From the NCBI GenBank assembly GCA_031291845.1, contig JARLIH010000483.1, positions 1 through 56,069 of the forward strand: 56,069 bases of DNA, read 5' to 3'. A program made the translations under genes and the position numbers. Each line of letters starts with the position of its first letter. Positions within the stretch are counted from its first letter, which is position 1. Under the pieces are notes generated by a model. That model was not told the DNA's origin. It saw only the letters and a list, made by a program, of their open reading frames with translations, and made no database searches. Positions 1-7,546 of the stretch are shown here, piece by piece. The DNA is from Isosphaeraceae bacterium. GTDB taxonomy: Bacteria; Planctomycetota; Planctomycetia; Isosphaerales; Isosphaeraceae.

Positions 1-130
1 CAAGCCGGCCCTCAGGCGACGAACCCGCGATCGAGATGACGGGCATGGAAGCCCGGCGGCTCGATCGCTCATCGCCGACTAAGCACCACGGGGCACCGTC
101 CGAAACCGAGGAAGGATTGAGAGATGGGGA

Positions 131-157
131 AATAAAAATAGGCCCTTTCGGGCCTAT
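131..157 (-). terminator. Rho-independent terminator
   Basis: Read on the minus strand, an 8-bp perfect stem (arms 150-157 and 138-145, loop 146-149) is followed by a T-rich run (complement of 131-137). It lies about 65 bases beyond the stop of the minus-strand gene at 221-850, so it most likely ends that transcript. Confidence 0.75.
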
Positions 158-220
158 CCGATGCCGAACGAGTTGACATCTCTGCGCGAACGCGGCACCC
201 AACACAGTGCCTTGCGAAAC

Positions 221-850
221 CTACTCTGATACCGTGACGGAGCGTTTCGCCACCAGCAAAACGACGTCGCCACCGGGGCCTGGCTTGCCGCGGTCATTGG
301 CTTCGGCATTCACAATCTCCATCCTCGCGAACTTGAAGTTGTCCGGAATCTGGTGTAACCGCAATTCGATCGTGTACCCCCCGGGGGGAAGCGCCAGAAC
401 GTCGAGGAACGTCGGGCGACCGACGTCGCCAGGCGCAGCGGTCATCGCGGCCTCCCGGTACACATTGGTGTGAACCGCTTCGTTGGTCGTCCGATCCCGT
501 GCGACCAGCGTCCACACATGTGTCGTTTGGCGACGCTTGTCCACTAAAGACGCCTGAGCCGACACCGCCACATTGCGGCCATTTGTTTCGACGTTGAACG
601 CATCCATCTGGAAGTCCGCCACGACATTCTCTGAGAAGACCGTCACGGCCGGTCCCGATGGTGCCACCGCCAGCTGACGATCCACCTTGCCATTTACCGT
701 GGTCTTGGCACGGCCTGTGATGGCCTTTACTACGGGCGCAGCGTGAGCAATGGGTGTGACATGTGGCGTGCCGACGATCGTGGAAACTACCCACGAAGTA
801 CCCGCCGCCAAGACAACCAGGCCGACTGTCCGGAACAACGCAGTCTTCAT
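221..850 (-). CDS. Secreted hypothetical protein
   Basis: A 209-residue protein of unknown function. The first ~38 residues look like a Sec signal peptide: K near the start, then a hydrophobic stretch (LFRTVGLVVLAAGTSWVV) and a likely AHA-type cleavage site near residue 38. The rest is beta-rich in appearance, with no cysteines and no recognised catalytic motif. Export to the cell envelope is inferred from the signal. It is transcribed alone and ends just before the hairpin terminator at 131-157. I do not recognise the family. Confidence 0.7.
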   Translation of the reverse strand: MKTALFRTVGLVVLAAGTSWVVSTIVGTPHVTPIAHAAPVVKAITGRAKTTVNGKVDRQLAVAPSGPAVTVFSENVVADFQMDAFNVETNGRNVAVSAQASLVDKRRQTTHVWTLVARDRTTNEAVHTNVYREAAMTAAPGDVGRPTFLDVLALPPGGYTIELRLHQIPDNFKFARMEIVNAEANDRGKPGPGGDVVLLVAKRSVTVSE

Positions 851-936
851 CTAATCCTCGCGTAATAATGCCCGGCCTGTTCAATATCGCACAAGCGATA
901 TTGGCGTCATAATGAAGAAGACCTCGGCCGCCCTCG

Positions 937-1350
937 TTAATTCCCTGCGTCGGTTCGGTAGAACAGGTTCCGCACAACGCTATACCCTGTCGAATCACTA
1001 CAGGGGCTCTGGTCAATCGTCTTGATAGTCCATATCATTTCATAATAAGAGTTTGGCGCAAGCCAGTCAAACACGGTTGCATAATTATCAGTATATGTAT
1101 GAAAACACAAACCTTGGTCGTTGGCAGAGTCCGATGAGACCTTCGTGTACGAGCCAGTAACCCCTGAGATTGAACTCCAAAGCTCTTGGGTGCTGCAAAA
1201 TCCGCAATTGGGCAGGTCCCCGTCGGGACAGGTGTACTGGACGGTCCAGTTCGCGAATACGTATGAATAAAGATTGAAGACTGGATCAAAGTTGATAGTT
1301 GGTGGGGTGGGAACGGTCACAACGACATTCGTGGCTACGCACGTTGTCAT
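937..1350 (-). CDS. Hypothetical Cys-containing protein
   Basis: A 137-residue protein with no recognised family. It has six cysteines (including one CGFC motif), is rich in Thr, Ser, Tyr and Asn, and lacks an obvious signal peptide from this start. Its base composition is visibly more AT-rich than the housekeeping genes later in the window, which would suit acquired DNA. The start lies 22 bases from the palindromic repeat at 1372-1420, and the Shine-Dalgarno match is weak, so the true start and even the reality of the gene are moderately uncertain. Confidence 0.5.
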   Translation of the reverse strand: MTTCVATNVVVTVPTPPTINFDPVFNLYSYVFANWTVQYTCPDGDLPNCGFCSTQELWSSISGVTGSYTKVSSDSANDQGLCFHTYTDNYATVFDWLAPNSYYEMIWTIKTIDQSPCSDSTGYSVVRNLFYRTDAGN

Positions 1351-1371
1351 CTGTGGGAGAGCTATAGGTGG

Positions 1372-1420
1372 GAAAAGGGGTCAGGAGCCGAAATGTGTTT
1401 GCGGCTCCTGACCCGTTTTC
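1372..1420. repeat. GGGGTCAGGAGCCG palindromic repeat, copy 1
   Basis: Inverted repeat with 19-base arms at 1372-1390 and 1402-1420 (one mismatch) around an 11-base loop. The arms read GAAAAGGGGTCAGGAGCCG and its complement. The same element occurs at 3906-3954. In both copies a TTTTCACTTC-type extension points inward, toward the three genes between them. Such arms resemble REP-like elements seen beside REP-associated tyrosine transposases; no such transposase is present in this window. Confidence 0.85.
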
Positions 1421-1433
1421 ACTTCTTTTCACT

Positions 1434-2318
1434 TCACATGCGATACTTTCTCCGCAATTCGCTGCGCCTATACCAACGGAAATCAAACTCGATGGGCGCA
1501 GACGTCTTCAACTTTCGCAATTCAGCCAACACGTCTTCATCGACTTTCTGGTCTGCATTCGACACGACAGCGACAAACAGAACGAATTTCTGAAATTCGT
1601 CGAGCTTCGCCTCTTTTGCGATGTCAAGAAGACCTTCAATCTGAAACAACGGAATTCCACCGGACCTGCATTCATACAACTGAATTGCAATAAGGTCTTC
1701 ACCGCGTACAACTGCCGCGTCGAGGTTGAACCAACGTTCGCCGCATGCAACCCTGACATTCAACTTAACTTCGCAGCCGAATTCTTCAGACAAGGCACGA
1801 ATAAGCGCCCGCTGTCCTTCCGACAACCCAAGGCGTTGCTCGGAGTCTTCGATAATTCGGTACTTGCTCTTCGGTGAGATCACCTTGTTCAGAGCTTGCA
1901 GTTCCTTTTTGTAGGCGAGCTGCGACTTGTAGTCGATTTGTCCATTGCTGCAAAGACTATGGCACGTTCCGCAGAGAACAAGCATGTGCTCAGTATCATG
2001 ATGGTTAAGTCGTGCCCAATCGAGCATGTGATGAAACTGGGGAGGGGCCGTATTGCGACAAATGGCACAGCGATGTCGTGCCTCGACAAGTAGTATTCGT
2101 CGCACGTCTACCGGGGGCCATCGACTTGGCTCTTCCTTTTCGCACTTGGCGGCAAATGCGTCGAATTGGTCATCGCTGATGTCGATGTCATTGCCGACCC
2201 GTGTACAGTCGAGTTTCACCTTCGAACCGGATGTCGGTAATGTCAAACCGTCGTTGATGAGAGTTTCCACTTTCTCATTCGAGTAACCCAGAAGAGCGCC
2301 AACCTCCTTTACCGTCAT
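1434..2318 (-). CDS. HNH nuclease with HTH and possible second nuclease domain
   Basis: A 294-residue protein. Residues 1-25 (TVKEVGALLGYSNEKVETLI) look like an excisionase/MerR-type helix-turn-helix. Residues ~80-125 form a zinc-type HNH domain: C84-x2-C87, H96-H97, and C116-x2-C119. The C-terminal part (185-220) reads FNLDAAVV...LIAIQLYE, which resembles a PD-(D/E)XK core with D200 and E216; this second domain is inference. I chose Met at 2318 because AGAGAGG sits just upstream; the open frame extends further to 2501. It is the last gene of a three-gene minus-strand cassette, 85 bases after the PD-(D/E)XK gene. The likely role is DNA cleavage, perhaps defence. Confidence 0.75.
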   Translation of the reverse strand: MTVKEVGALLGYSNEKVETLINDGLTLPTSGSKVKLDCTRVGNDIDISDDQFDAFAAKCEKEEPSRWPPVDVRRILLVEARHRCAICRNTAPPQFHHMLDWARLNHHDTEHMLVLCGTCHSLCSNGQIDYKSQLAYKKELQALNKVISPKSKYRIIEDSEQRLGLSEGQRALIRALSEEFGCEVKLNVRVACGERWFNLDAAVVRGEDLIAIQLYECRSGGIPLFQIEGLLDIAKEAKLDEFQKFVLFVAVVSNADQKVDEDVLAELRKLKTSAPIEFDFRWYRRSELRRKYRM

Positions 2319-2403
2319 GCTTGCCTCTCTGTTGTTAAAGCCGCATTGCCCTATCGGGACAGGAAGTTGCGGAACCGGAACCGATGTCTTTCGAGCGTTG
2401 GTC

Positions 2404-3360
2404 CTAAACTGACCACCCCGCTTCTTTTTCTTCCGGAGCACCCTCTTCCGGTTTCTTCCGCAGCAACATCCCCAGCTTGATCCACTCAGATTCTGGCTCA
2501 CGCACGAGAGTCATGATGCAGTCAATTCCCGGTAGATCTGGTCGATGCTCTATCCCTTTGACGATCGAGTCCTCTGTGTTTGAGTATTCGAATCCCGATG
2601 GGAGCGGGATGAACGTTTTCACCGCAAACACATCGAGGCCAATCCACAGATAACTCAGGAATCGGGGACCGGTCTCGGTCATAATCTGAAGGCTATCGGG
2701 GGGAATCGGAAGAGCAAGTTGCCGCCGGACCTTCGTACCATCTCCAGGCACCCCAGCATGCAAATCCAGTCCACCCTGCTGAAGAGAAGTCACGAAATCG
2801 TTAAGACAAACGTAGTCACCCTTCGCTACCTCAAAAAACACACGCGCATAAGCCGCGTCGGCTTCCATTTGCCGCATCACATCTTCGTGTAATTGTGCCG
2901 CTTCTCCGTACAGAGCACTGTGAAACGACACCAGTTCCATCCCGCCGACCACCTGCTCAATACCCGTGATCTTCAGCCAATTGATCATTGCCTCAGAGGT
3001 GATATCCCCGATGGTCCGCACTTCGATGCCCGTGAAGGAGGCCGTCACGGTCGCAGGCACAGTGAACCCGGCTGAAGCGACCGCGATCGTCTTCGCTGCG
3101 CCAATCTTTTGACGCTTCATCGCGAGTTGTTCGAGCCAGGTATCATCCTGCACCCGATCTCGTCTCCGGCACTCAATCGTGATCAGGATTGGCACGGAGC
3201 CCACGGTGAATCGAACTGAAGCATCGACCTCGCGATCCTGGCCGGTAATCAGATCCTTGACTCGATCCGGACAAGTAACGACGGCGCCGTGCGGCGCGAG
3301 GCTCTTCTCGATTCGAGCTACAAACTGCTCGAACTCGCGCCATTCGACGGCCATCATCAT
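2404..3360 (-). CDS. PD-(D/E)XK restriction endonuclease-like protein
   Basis: A 318-residue protein. The N-terminal ~120 residues resemble Mrr-type restriction endonucleases: a helix (WREFEQFVARIEKSLAP), then REVDASV with D46 and ITIECRRR with E63-x-R65, the expected D...ExK/R core. The remaining ~200 residues are not recognised and may bind target or partner. The start is a run of three Met codons (3354-3360); the Shine-Dalgarno match is weak. It lies between a small HTH gene and an HNH gene in the same direction, which suggests a nuclease system. Function is inferred from the motif only. Confidence 0.7.
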   Translation of the reverse strand: MMMAVEWREFEQFVARIEKSLAPHGAVVTCPDRVKDLITGQDREVDASVRFTVGSVPILITIECRRRDRVQDDTWLEQLAMKRQKIGAAKTIAVASAGFTVPATVTASFTGIEVRTIGDITSEAMINWLKITGIEQVVGGMELVSFHSALYGEAAQLHEDVMRQMEADAAYARVFFEVAKGDYVCLNDFVTSLQQGGLDLHAGVPGDGTKVRRQLALPIPPDSLQIMTETGPRFLSYLWIGLDVFAVKTFIPLPSGFEYSNTEDSIVKGIEHRPDLPGIDCIMTLVREPESEWIKLGMLLRKKPEEGAPEEKEAGWSV

Positions 3361-3539
3361 CCCCACTCGATCCGAACACAAGCCCGGCACCGAAACAAAC
3401 GAACACTGCCCCAGGGTATCGCGCCCTCCAGGGCGCGCCAATAGATGCCGGTCCGACCTTTATCCGGCTCGTCACGGTCCCTCCCGTCCTCGACCAGCCT
3501 CCTGCCTTTGATCGCACCTTGAAGTCGGAGCCGTGACGG

Positions 3540-3890
3540 TCAACAACCCTCCTCGCGCGCCCTTCGCCGTACCAGCAGCACGGTATCCTTGCCCGTCCCC
3601 AGCATTCTGGCCAGCGTCCGACTCGATAGCGCTGGGTCTGCCTCCAAGATTTGCTTCCTCCGTCTGTTTCTCGCAGCTTGCCCTTTCCGAGGAGGATGAT
3701 GGCTTCCCGTCGCCCCACTAGCCCACCTCCAAGATCGACCTGTCATAATATTATGAACGGTCTGTCTATGGACGCTGAATATTTCGCCAATCTCCTCACT
3801 TGAAAGCCGTCCACGCATGGAATAGATCGCCAGCGTTTCGTCCATTGTCAGAATGGTATTGTGCGCTCGTCGCCTTTCCTGACGCTGCAT
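3540..3890 (-). CDS. Small double helix-turn-helix DNA-binding protein
   Basis: A basic protein of 116 residues, or 101 if the Met at 3845 is used. Two HTH-like segments are visible: LSSEEIGEIFSVHRQTVHNIM (about residues 29-49) and LSSRTLARMLGTGKDTVLLV (about 88-107), joined by a basic linker. This looks like a regulator or recognition subunit. It is the first gene of the minus-strand cassette ahead of the two nuclease genes. Neither start has a good ribosome binding site; the longer start begins 15 bases from the palindrome at 3906. The exact family is not recognised. Confidence 0.6.
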   Translation of the reverse strand: MQRQERRRAHNTILTMDETLAIYSMRGRLSSEEIGEIFSVHRQTVHNIMTGRSWRWASGATGSHHPPRKGQAARNRRRKQILEADPALSSRTLARMLGTGKDTVLLVRRRAREEGC

Positions 3891-3905
3891 GCGATCTCAG
3901 GAAGT

Positions 3906-3954
3906 GAAAAGGGGTCAGGAGCCGAAAACACACGTCGGCTCCTGACCCCTTTTC
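3906..3954. repeat. GGGGTCAGGAGCCG palindromic repeat, copy 2
   Basis: Perfect 20-base inverted repeat with arms at 3906-3925 and 3935-3954. It is the partner of the copy at 1372-1420, and a further half motif (CTGACCCCTTTTTCC) follows at about 3961. The inward flank (GAAGTG before the left arm) is the mirror of the flank on copy 1, so the two elements face each other around the nuclease cassette. Confidence 0.9.
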
Positions 3955-4168
3955 CATCCTCTGACCCCTTTTTCCGTCCCCTGTGTCTTCCCTTAATACC
4001 AATTAGGGATGTTCCCTTTCGGCCCCTTTGCTTGAAACCGAAGCCGGTGTGCGTCACGGGTCAGCGGAACGGTCACGACTCTCCCCCATCCTTCGAAACG
4101 CCGAATGTGATTGCAACGCAAGCGATCTCGCCGGACAATCGCTCTCCGCATCGGGAACTGTCGTCAGA

Positions 4169-4810
4169 ATGGTCGCTCCCTCTCAGGTTCTCGCGATGTC
4201 CGGTAGTCCCTATCCGCCGACACCTCCTCCACACGCAGAGTCGGCCTTGCTCCTCAAGGCGCTCGACGATTGCCGCGTCTATGATAAAGTATGGCAAGGC
4301 GACCTATTTCGTGTAGCAAGCATAGACCGAGCCAACGAAGACGATCTGATCAGCGGCCAGGGAAGCAAACTCTGGGGCCAGCGCTGGAATCCACCTGGCC
4401 TCTTCCGCACGGTTTATTTCTCCCTGAACGTCACGACCGCGGTTGAAGAAGCCCTGGCGCAAAGCCGCCGCCAGGGACTTCCCGACTCACAGGCGTTGCC
4501 GCTCGTGCTCACCAGCGCCTTTGTGAAGTTAACGGCGATCGTCGACCTGAGCGACGTTCGCGTGCGTTCGGTTCTCGGCGCCTATCTCGACCGCATGCTT
4601 CGCGAGCCGCACGATCCCGGTCCGGAGTCCGTGTCCCAGGCATTTGGCAGGATCGCATTTTCCCAGAACTATCAGGGACTGCTTGTGCCCTCCGCTGCCG
4701 TATCGGGGCACTTCAATCTGGTCATTTTCCCGGAGTCGCTGTCCCCCGGGCAATTGCGTGTGACACACGCCGATCGCCTTCCCAGCAAAGCCGGCAAGGG
4801 GCCAGGATGA
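4169..4810 (+). CDS. RES-domain toxin
   Basis: A 213-residue protein with a RES domain, the NAD+-degrading toxin fold of RES-Xre toxin-antitoxin systems. The signature runs LFRVA (R48), then GSKLWGQRWNPPG (R72), VYFS (Y83) and AVEEA (E93/E94), and ends with a FPESLSPG segment. The start at 4169 is chosen over the open frame from 4028 because the upstream part shows no domain; 4196 is an alternative. The antitoxin-like gene starts 99 bases downstream. Usually the antitoxin comes first, so the order is reversed here. The toxic activity is inferred from the family. Confidence 0.8.
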   Translation: MVAPSQVLAMSGSPYPPTPPPHAESALLLKALDDCRVYDKVWQGDLFRVASIDRANEDDLISGQGSKLWGQRWNPPGLFRTVYFSLNVTTAVEEALAQSRRQGLPDSQALPLVLTSAFVKLTAIVDLSDVRVRSVLGAYLDRMLREPHDPGPESVSQAFGRIAFSQNYQGLLVPSAAVSGHFNLVIFPESLSPGQLRVTHADRLPSKAGKGPG

Positions 4811-4909
4811 AATTTTTCATGAAATGTTTCTTCCCGACGCGACGGAGCCGACATAGAATCGAGGTGGAGAACAACTCGCTCAATCGCGGCAACGGGGGGC
4901 GATCAACCG

Positions 4910-5428
4910 ATGGCCATGAAGGTTCAGGACAAGGAAGGGCCGGCCCCAAAACGGAAGAAGGCCGCCGGGAAACCGGCCCCAACGAAGCCTAGCGTGAAGG
5001 CGAAGACGTCGGCAAAACCGAAGAAACCGGTGATCGTCAAGGCCCCCATCGCCTCCGCCAGGCGGCCGGGACGGATCGCGGTCGCTCGTCCTGCCGCGGG
5101 CGAATCGGCGGCGCTGGTCTCGAACATTCGCCGTGAGCTCGGGGTAACGCAGGAACTGTTCGCCAGGATGGTCGGCGTGACCTCGCGCTCGATCGCCGGC
5201 TGGGAGGCCGGGGCCGCGGTGAATGAAAGCTCGCTGCGCCGGATTCGCGAAATGGAAAGGCTCGCCGCTTCACTGAAGAAGGTGATGAAACCGGGCTTCA
5301 TGGCGACCTGGCTGGTGACCCCGAACGAGGGTATGGGCGGGATCAGCCCCGTCGAGGCGCTGCAACGGGGTGAGAACGACCGCCTCTGGCGTTCGGTCTT
5401 TCTCATGGGTTCGGGACTGCCTGTGTGA
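4910..5428 (+). CDS. Xre/MbcA-type antitoxin
   Basis: A 172-residue protein. Residues 1-60 are a Lys/Ala/Pro-rich tail of low complexity. Residues ~68-103 form an Xre-type HTH (IRRELGVTQELFARMVGVTS then SIAGWEAG). The C-terminal part (~118-170, with WLVTPNEGMGGISPVEAL) matches the toxin-binding domain of MbcA/ParS/Xre antitoxins. It follows the RES toxin gene and probably neutralises it and represses the locus. The basic tail is unusual for the family and may add non-specific DNA binding. Starts at 4910 and 4916 are both possible. Confidence 0.8.
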   Translation: MAMKVQDKEGPAPKRKKAAGKPAPTKPSVKAKTSAKPKKPVIVKAPIASARRPGRIAVARPAAGESAALVSNIRRELGVTQELFARMVGVTSRSIAGWEAGAAVNESSLRRIREMERLAASLKKVMKPGFMATWLVTPNEGMGGISPVEALQRGENDRLWRSVFLMGSGLPV

Positions 5429-5554
5429 GCTGGGAAAGCGGAGGCTTCGCGCCGCTGATTCCCGACGCCCCACCCGAGTGAGGATTGCCCCCCTGGCTCA
5501 ACGGGTCTCGGCTCCCCGATGGCCGGCGACTGGGGCGTCGGGTACAATCCTGGA

Positions 5555-5824
5555 ATGGAATCTGCCAAAGCCATGCCGGTCCTCGACCGCTTGCTGGAGC
5601 CGCTGGGCGACTGCTTGACGCCTGAGTCTGCGCGGCGAATCCTCGCGCTGCGAGCGGACGCGACCCTCCAGGCCCGCGTCGATGAACTCGCCGAACGGTG
5701 TCGCGCGGGGTCCCTGTCCCCCGAGGAAGAGGCCGAGTACCGGAGCGACGTCTCCTACGGCACGTTCATCGCCATCCTCAAATCCAAGGCGCGCCAGCTC
5801 CTGGCCGCCTCGTCGGGGTCGTGA
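5555..5824 (+). CDS. Hypothetical protein coupled to HNH nuclease
   Basis: An 89-residue, mainly helical protein of unknown function (start MESAKAMPVLDRLLEPLGD). Its stop TGA overlaps the GTG start of the next gene by two bases, so the two are translationally coupled. That arrangement, a small protein followed at once by an HNH nuclease, looks like a conserved gene pair. The start at 5555 is preferred because the residues before it in the open frame look non-coding. Confidence 0.65.
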   Translation: MESAKAMPVLDRLLEPLGDCLTPESARRILALRADATLQARVDELAERCRAGSLSPEEEAEYRSDVSYGTFIAILKSKARQLLAASSGS

Positions 5825-6075
5825 TCGACGCTGACGTCAGGGCCCTGGTGTGGAAGCGGGCAGGCCGGCGCAGCGAATACTGCCGGCTACACCAGGACGA
5901 CGCCGACTTCCTGTCGTTCCATGTCGAGCACATCATGGCGAAGCAGCACCACGGCTCCGATGACGCCGACAACCTGTGCCTCGCCTGTGCGGAGTGCAAC
6001 CTTGCGAAGGGCCCCAATCTGGCCGGTCGTATCGGGAACCGGATCTACCCGCTGTTCCATCCCCGAAGAGGATAA
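5821..6075 (+). CDS. HNH endonuclease, C-terminally truncated
   Basis: An 84-residue HNH nuclease beginning at GTG 5821. Visible features are the EYC motif near the N-terminus, FHVEHI (E36-H37), HHGSDD, and NLCLACAECNLAKGPNL with the helix-capping N60 and K63. The protein breaks off after LFHPRRG. As I recall them, related planctomycete HNH proteins continue for another ~50 or more residues after this motif. The stop codon TAA is part of the GATAAGCGGGACAG repeat starting at 6071, so the repeat seems to have cut the gene. The HNH core is intact, so activity cannot be excluded. Confidence 0.7.
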   Translation: MIDADVRALVWKRAGRRSEYCRLHQDDADFLSFHVEHIMAKQHHGSDDADNLCLACAECNLAKGPNLAGRIGNRIYPLFHPRRG

Positions 6076-6198
6076 GCGGGACAGGTCCGGTTTTTATGGG
6101 TTTGGGATAAGCGGGACAGATCCGGTTTTTATGGGTTTGAACGCGGGGAATTCGCATGCGGACTGGCCTTTGCTCCTGATATCGGACCCGTCCCGCTT
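6071..6198. repeat. GCGGGACAGGTCCGG tandem and inverted repeat
   Basis: Two direct copies of a 34-base unit (6071-6104 and 6106-6139, one mismatch) read GATAAGCGGGACAG followed by TCCGGTTTTTATGGG. A complementary half, CGGACCCGTCCCGCTT, lies at 6183-6198 (one mismatch to the complement of copy 1). The whole forms a REP-like element. Its left edge supplies the stop codon of the HNH gene at 5821-6075. Confidence 0.85.
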
Positions 6199-6455
6199 TC
6201 CGCTCCGCGGCCACGACGCCTTCCGTGTACAAACCGTGAGGCAGAACGCGCTACGGGCGTCGCCAGGCGCCGCGGGAGCGGTGTGAAACCGCGGGAGGAA
6301 CGCCGATTGCCGGCTCGTCGGCGCTTCCTGTTTGCGACGACGAGCCGATCGGCGACGGCCTGCCGCCGGGACTCATGATCTTGCTCGCGGTCGCCGGCGT
6401 GTTCGCGGCGGCATTCGTCGCGCTGCACCTCATTGGCGGCGGTCCTGGAAGCCAC

Positions 6456-6575
6456 TTGTAAGTTGTCAGTTGTAGGTTGTCAGTTGTCCGTTGGGATGAA
6501 CACGGTTTGCTGTTCTCCGACGACTGAAAACTGACAGCCCTCTTCCGCTCTGGTCCCAACCGACAACCGACAACC
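6456..6575. repeat. GTTGTCAGTTG direct repeats with inverted partner
   Basis: From 6456 to 6499 the motif GTTGTCAGTTGT recurs with small changes. From 6553 to 6575 the complementary sequence CCCAACCGACAACCGACAACC appears in inverted form, and TGAAAACTGACAG lies between. No function is evident. Confidence 0.5.
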
Positions 6576-6581
6576 AGATGG

Positions 6582-6644
6582 CCACTCGCTTGCGCTTCGT
6601 CCTGGTCGCGGACGCCTGTACCAGCATGAAGCGCAAGCGAGTGG
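6582..6644. repeat. ACTCGCTTGCGCTTC inverted repeat
   Basis: Arms at 6582-6598 and 6628-6644 are a perfect 17-base inverted repeat (CCACTCGCTTGCGCTTC). With two mismatches the match extends to 25 bases (6582-6606 and 6620-6644). I recall similar GCGCAAGCGAGTG palindromes as dispersed elements in planctomycete genomes, but this needs a genome search. Confidence 0.8.
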
Positions 6645-6712
6645 GCTTCCTCGTGGTCTCGCGTTGTCGCGGTTCATTGTTTCTTTTCGTTCCCGAACCG
6701 GAATCGACTCCA

Positions 6713-6741
6713 TTGACCCTCCTTGACGTCTACTGTATAAG
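6713..6741 (+). promoter_or_regulatory. Sigma70-like promoter without an obvious gene
   Basis: TTGACC (6713-6718), a 17-base spacer and TATAAG (6736-6741) form a good match to a housekeeping promoter. It points right into a stretch with no recognised coding gene for 800 bases, so it may drive a small RNA or be a chance match. Confidence 0.4.
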
Positions 6742-6866
6742 TGTTCCGTTCGTGGAGGACGCGCGGCGTCGCAGGCGCGACGGTCGCAGGTCGGAACAAA
6801 ACGCGCTGACGGTTGCGGACGTGCCATCGGCCAAGAGGCCTCGGTGCCAGTGGGGCCGTAGTCAAA

Positions 6867-6884
6867 GCGACGGCAAGCCGTCGC
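6867..6884. repeat. GCGACGGC palindrome
   Basis: Perfect 8-base arms (6867-6874 and 6877-6884) with a two-base loop, 125 bases after the promoter-like site at 6713-6741. It could fold as a tight hairpin in a transcript but lacks a following T run. Confidence 0.55.
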
Positions 6885-7546
6885 ACTCCAAGGACCGTCC
6901 GAACGTCGGTCGCCCAGCGGTGGTGTTCACCGCGAGGTCTCGAAATTCACGGGTCGCATCGAACAACCGGGGGTCCCGCGTCGTCTTATAGTGTGCGCCC
7001 GTGCGCTCGAAGTCGCATGGAGCGGTTCCGAGGGACGGCCGTTGCGGGCTTCACGGGCAGAAAAGTCTGATGGCGGCCGGTCAGTCAGACGGGTCGGCGG
7101 TCGCTACGGGAACTGCGAGCGGACATGGCTACGAAAACTACGAGAAATTGCTGTGCCGGGGCCGGCTGCGTGCCGCTCCCGCCAGTCGTGGACGTGGCGA
7201 TGACAGTACCCATCTCCTGGCCCTGCTTGCTGTTACGGACAGTCCACTCAGGCCGGTCGGCAGGGCCGCGGATGACCCCGGGATGCGATCAAACCCGTTA
7301 CGAGAAATCACGAGGAATTACGAGAAACTCCGAAAAACCCGCGCGGGCTCGCGCCTTGGTCCACTGCGGCCGGCCGGGCGTCTTGTCCCAGGCATCCCAG
7401 TCATCTTGAATTGACTCGCCAACCGGCGGGCGCCTACGGCGTTAGTCCGGAGCTTGTGGTCGTGCAGCACGGATTGTCAATTCGTAAGGTCCGCCGTGCG
7501 GACCCAACATTATTTGCGGCTCCGCCGCCCTGCGAGGAAGGAAGAG

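Larger units (their letters stand above)
6140..7546. other. 1.4-kb region without a convincing gene
   Basis: I see no protein-coding gene here. It contains the end of the GCGGGACAG element, several inverted repeats (listed separately), a promoter-like site at 6713-6741, and short GAGAAAT-type repeats near 7129-7150 and 7299-7334 (ACGAGAAATTACGAG-like). A possible 27-codon hydrophobic peptide (ATGATCTTGCTCGCG onward, ending at TAA near 6460) is too weak to call. The region looks like repeat-rich accessory DNA. Confidence 0.5.

Noticed and set aside
6273..6462. A hydrophobic peptide frame ending at TAA near 6460
   Set aside because: No start codon with a ribosome binding site precedes the hydrophobic part except an ATG giving 27 residues, and the region is full of repeats.
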